This document shows positions 61,541-64,000 of a stretch of DNA of 64,000 nt, in pieces. Position numbers and translations under genes: made by a program. The stretch's first letter is position 1, and every line of letters begins with the position of its first letter. The DNA comes from Aselliscus stoliczkanus (taxonomy: Eukaryota; Chordata; Mammalia; Chiroptera; Hipposideridae): contig CM066728.1 in the NCBI GenBank assembly GCA_033961575.1, positions 98,656,852 through 98,720,851 of the forward strand. Reading direction: 5' to 3'. Below the pieces are notes generated by a model that saw only the letters and a program-made list of their open reading frames with translations, did no database searches and had not been told where the DNA came from.

Positions 61541-61970
61541 AGATATGGCAGTGAGGTGTATTTGTGGTAGACATGGTGAGGTGTCCCCAGACCTCTCTTT
61601 ACAGAAGGACTTGCTGCCTAGCTGTAGTCAGCACAGTGCCTGCAGCGGAGAAAGCCTTCAGCGTGCCCTAGCTGCACAATTATACCTAGGTACATGCCCT
61701 TTTGGAAGGCAGCCTGAAGCCAGTGACCAACCAAAGAGGGGAAAGAAAGGCCCAGCCATTTGAAGCCAGCTGAGGATCATGTGATGATCCATTCTAGATT
61801 CCAAGCTTTTCCTGAGTCTTTGTCCATCAACATGGCACCCTATGCTTCTCCCTCTGCCCAATGCTGTTTTTTGTTTTTTTTTTCTGTTCCTTCTACCAAC
61901 AGTGTTCCTTACATAAAACCTCACACCTCAAAAACCATCTACTTCAGAGAACCCAAGCTGTGACAATGCC
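61541..61970 (+). mobile_element. possible LTR or other retroelement remnant
   Basis: GC-richer block with AGGTGTCCCCAGACCTCTCT, ACATGCCCTTTTGGAAGGCA and a 3' part reading ACCATCTACTTCAGAGAACC. The texture is that of an old LTR but the family is not recognised. The overlapping frames (61527-61763 plus, 61658-61924 minus) have no domain. Confidence 0.35.
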
Positions 61971-62998
61971 CAAGTACCTGAATTGAGGCTGCCCTATCAA
62001 AACAAGAAATACCAAAGTGCAAGTGATGAAAAGTAGTTCAGCCAGGTTTGGAATGACCTTGGAGGAAACAGTGGATGAATAAGACGAGGTTCTCCTGTGG
62101 GTAGAAAGATATTTCTGGACGGTAGGTTAGGCGTAAAGGGCGAGTGGAAAAGTGAAATTTCATAGGTGGGGACTATTTTTTTTTTAAACAAATCCAAAAT
62201 ATCTTTCATGTTTTTCCTGTGTTGTAGATATCTTTCCAAGCTTTTCTTTTTCTTTTCTTTTTTTTTTTTTTTTTTTGCCCAAGACTCTAGTTTAAAACTA
62301 AGAGAAAAATATGTTGCTTACTGTATGAGCAGATTTTAGCAGCCTTTTTATTGCTTGGCTCTTTGAATATTTATAAATTAATTCCGCTATGAGACTTGGT
62401 GTCTTGTAGTGTTGCTGAAGAATTACAGCAGGCAAGTCCAAATTGGAGTCAAGTTCCCATTCCCTTAGCAGCTCTCTTATGATGTGGCATCCCTTATGTC
62501 AAGCGATTTTCTTTATTGGCCGATTTATACATCACTGACAAGGTGTCCCACTTGCCTGGTTCTAATATCCTTGCTTCTTCTATGATGGGTAAGTGATTAT
62601 GTTTTAAGGGGCTTTTTACACACACATTTGTCAGCGTTTAGCTGTTACTTATGTCCTCAGTTAGGTTATAATTGATGCCCGAGGGTAACTTGTACATTTA
62701 AATGAGAACAGTTAGTGATTCTTCATACCCTATCATCTATAAACAGAAAAAGAGACACAAGAAAGTTTATTTCTTCACCTTCATATCTCCTGTGTATGTA
62801 TTTGAATGCTGAGTACTATCATCACACTTCTTTACTTCCTATTTAGCCCTCTTGTGTATTTTGATTTTGCATTTCATTAGTTAATAGTATTGGATTTGTT
62901 CCAAGTAAATAGTATATACATATATGACTTTGAAGTTGGACTTAAGAATGCATAACAAGAGAGCCATCCACTGCTAATAATCAAATGACAATAAGTAT

Positions 62999-63000
<2 letters not shown>
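61971..63000. other. unique-looking sequence with a poly-T run
   Basis: A T-rich run at 62244-62276 could be the reversed tail of a retroposed sequence, but I recognise no body on its right. No gene. Confidence 0.35.

Positions 63001-63030
<30 letters not shown>
63001..63030. repeat. (CA)n microsatellite
   Basis: CA run of about 13 units flanked by TA-rich sequence. Confidence 0.9.
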
Positions 63031-63031
<1 letters not shown>

Positions 63032-64000
63032 TACATGTGCATATATCTTGTCTTATACAGGTGATAATGAACAGATTGCATCTATAAATGACATTCAGTA
63101 GTTAAATATTTGACAAGTAGAATTAATGTAAAGCATGCTATTATCTCTTTTACCTAGAAAAACAGGCCAAGATATTCAAATAAACATGATGTATTTTGGG
63201 AGACCATGTGTCCTAATTTGTCTGGGATTGTCCTGGTTCATGCTTATTCCCACCCAGTTATTTAAGGCATTGCTTTAATGCTCCCAAGTATCCTGGTTCA
63301 TGTATTAGGTCAGATGACCACCTTACCTAGAGTACTGTTAGGTTGTTTGATAGTTTAGTTTATCCATATACTGGATAACATTTGACCTGTCAGAAACCTT
63401 TTATTAGATCATTCTAAACTATGAATCAATTTGATAATCCTAGAAGGAAATAGTGGTTTCAATACTTTTGAGATTCTTATAAAAAGTTTATTATAAATAT
63501 TTTTTTACAATATGGAATTTATCATTTAAAAAGTAAAGTGGTCTTAAAATATGTTAGTTTGTGACTCGTATGTCATCAACATGATGTGCTAGAATGATGC
63601 CTGATACACAATACAGGAGACTCAGTGACTCTGATAACGTACTATGAGGCTTTGATGGGGTAGCAGACTTCAGCTTCAGTGGTCTTTACTAACATAATGA
63701 ACAGAATTGAAATACTGTGTTCTAATTTATTGTCTAGGTCCAAAAGGTAATCAGCCATGAACTGGCCTCTGTGATGCCAATCCCTGCAAAACAGCCATGA
63801 TTCCAAGAGTACTGGAGAGTGAGAACATTAGTCATGATTGATTTATTGCTTTTGTATACTTACATTGGACTTTGCCTTTGTTACTGCTGACTTATGATGT
63901 AATAATTGTGATATCAGTAAGCAAAAGCTGGTCTTTATATTATCTGCATACTCACTTTTCTTCTATTCTATAGTCATGACTTCCCAGATAGAAATATGCT
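63031..64000. other. AT-rich sequence with a possible short repeat
   Basis: 63200-63335 (GGGAGACCATGTGTCCTAAT, GTCTGGGATTGTCCTGGTTC, GGTCAGATGACCACCTTACC) recalls a short old mammalian repeat of the type with a GGTCACC-like end, but the family is not certain. Otherwise nothing is seen. Confidence 0.35.

Overview
This 64-kb window looks like AT-rich, intergenic or deep-intronic DNA from a placental mammal. I find no exon chain, CpG island, rRNA or functional tRNA gene, and none of the open frames has the length or composition of a host protein gene. What can be read is almost entirely transposable-element history. The repeats include LINE-1 fragments (mostly in antisense), MIR, MaLR-type LTRs, a MER2/Tigger-type element and microsatellites. 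Two tRNA-derived SINE families are present. Their architecture (tRNA head with A and B boxes, unique body, AATAAA-TCTTT tail) resembles SINEs of yinpterochiropteran bats such as the horseshoe and leaf-nosed group. That assignment rests on remembered repeat families and has not been searched.

Layout. 0-5 kb: a MER2/Tigger-type element (308-943), a SINE-A copy (1517-1675), a GT repeat and an antisense L1 3' end. 5.0-5.6 kb: an internally deleted mariner with clean TA duplications. 10.5 kb: a MaLR LTR. 11.5 kb: another L1 3' end. 12.6-13.0 kb: a full-length SINE-B. 13-23 kb: mostly old unique-looking sequence with L1 scraps and a short SINE-B. 23.0-23.6 kb: a polypyrimidine run beside a GC-richer unique block. 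25.8-29.7 kb: an L1 composite in antisense, interrupted by another L1 tail, a MITE flanked by mirror-image CA/TG repeats, and a short SINE-B. 30-45 kb: three more dated SINE-B insertions (30.6, 34.5, 40.0 kb) plus one at 44.6 kb without a clear duplication, a MIR, an 80-bp mariner MITE hairpin (36.2 kb) and a Tigger-type MITE (42.9 kb). 46.15-48.2 kb: a mariner structure carrying two transposase C-terminal halves pointing outward, split by a young 5'-truncated L1 with a perfect 16-bp target duplication. 49-64 kb: a SINE-A fragment, an antisense MaLR LTR, a long old antisense L1/HAL1-like block (51.3-54.8 kb), a large polypyrimidine tract (54.96-55.11 kb), another MaLR LTR (58.3 kb), a MIR and unclassified sequence.

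No set of genes works together here. The interest lies in the nesting order of elements, in unusual element structures (inverted mariner, MADE1-like hairpin, short SINE subfamily with a fixed junction) and in a few unique blocks that may be conserved noncoding DNA.
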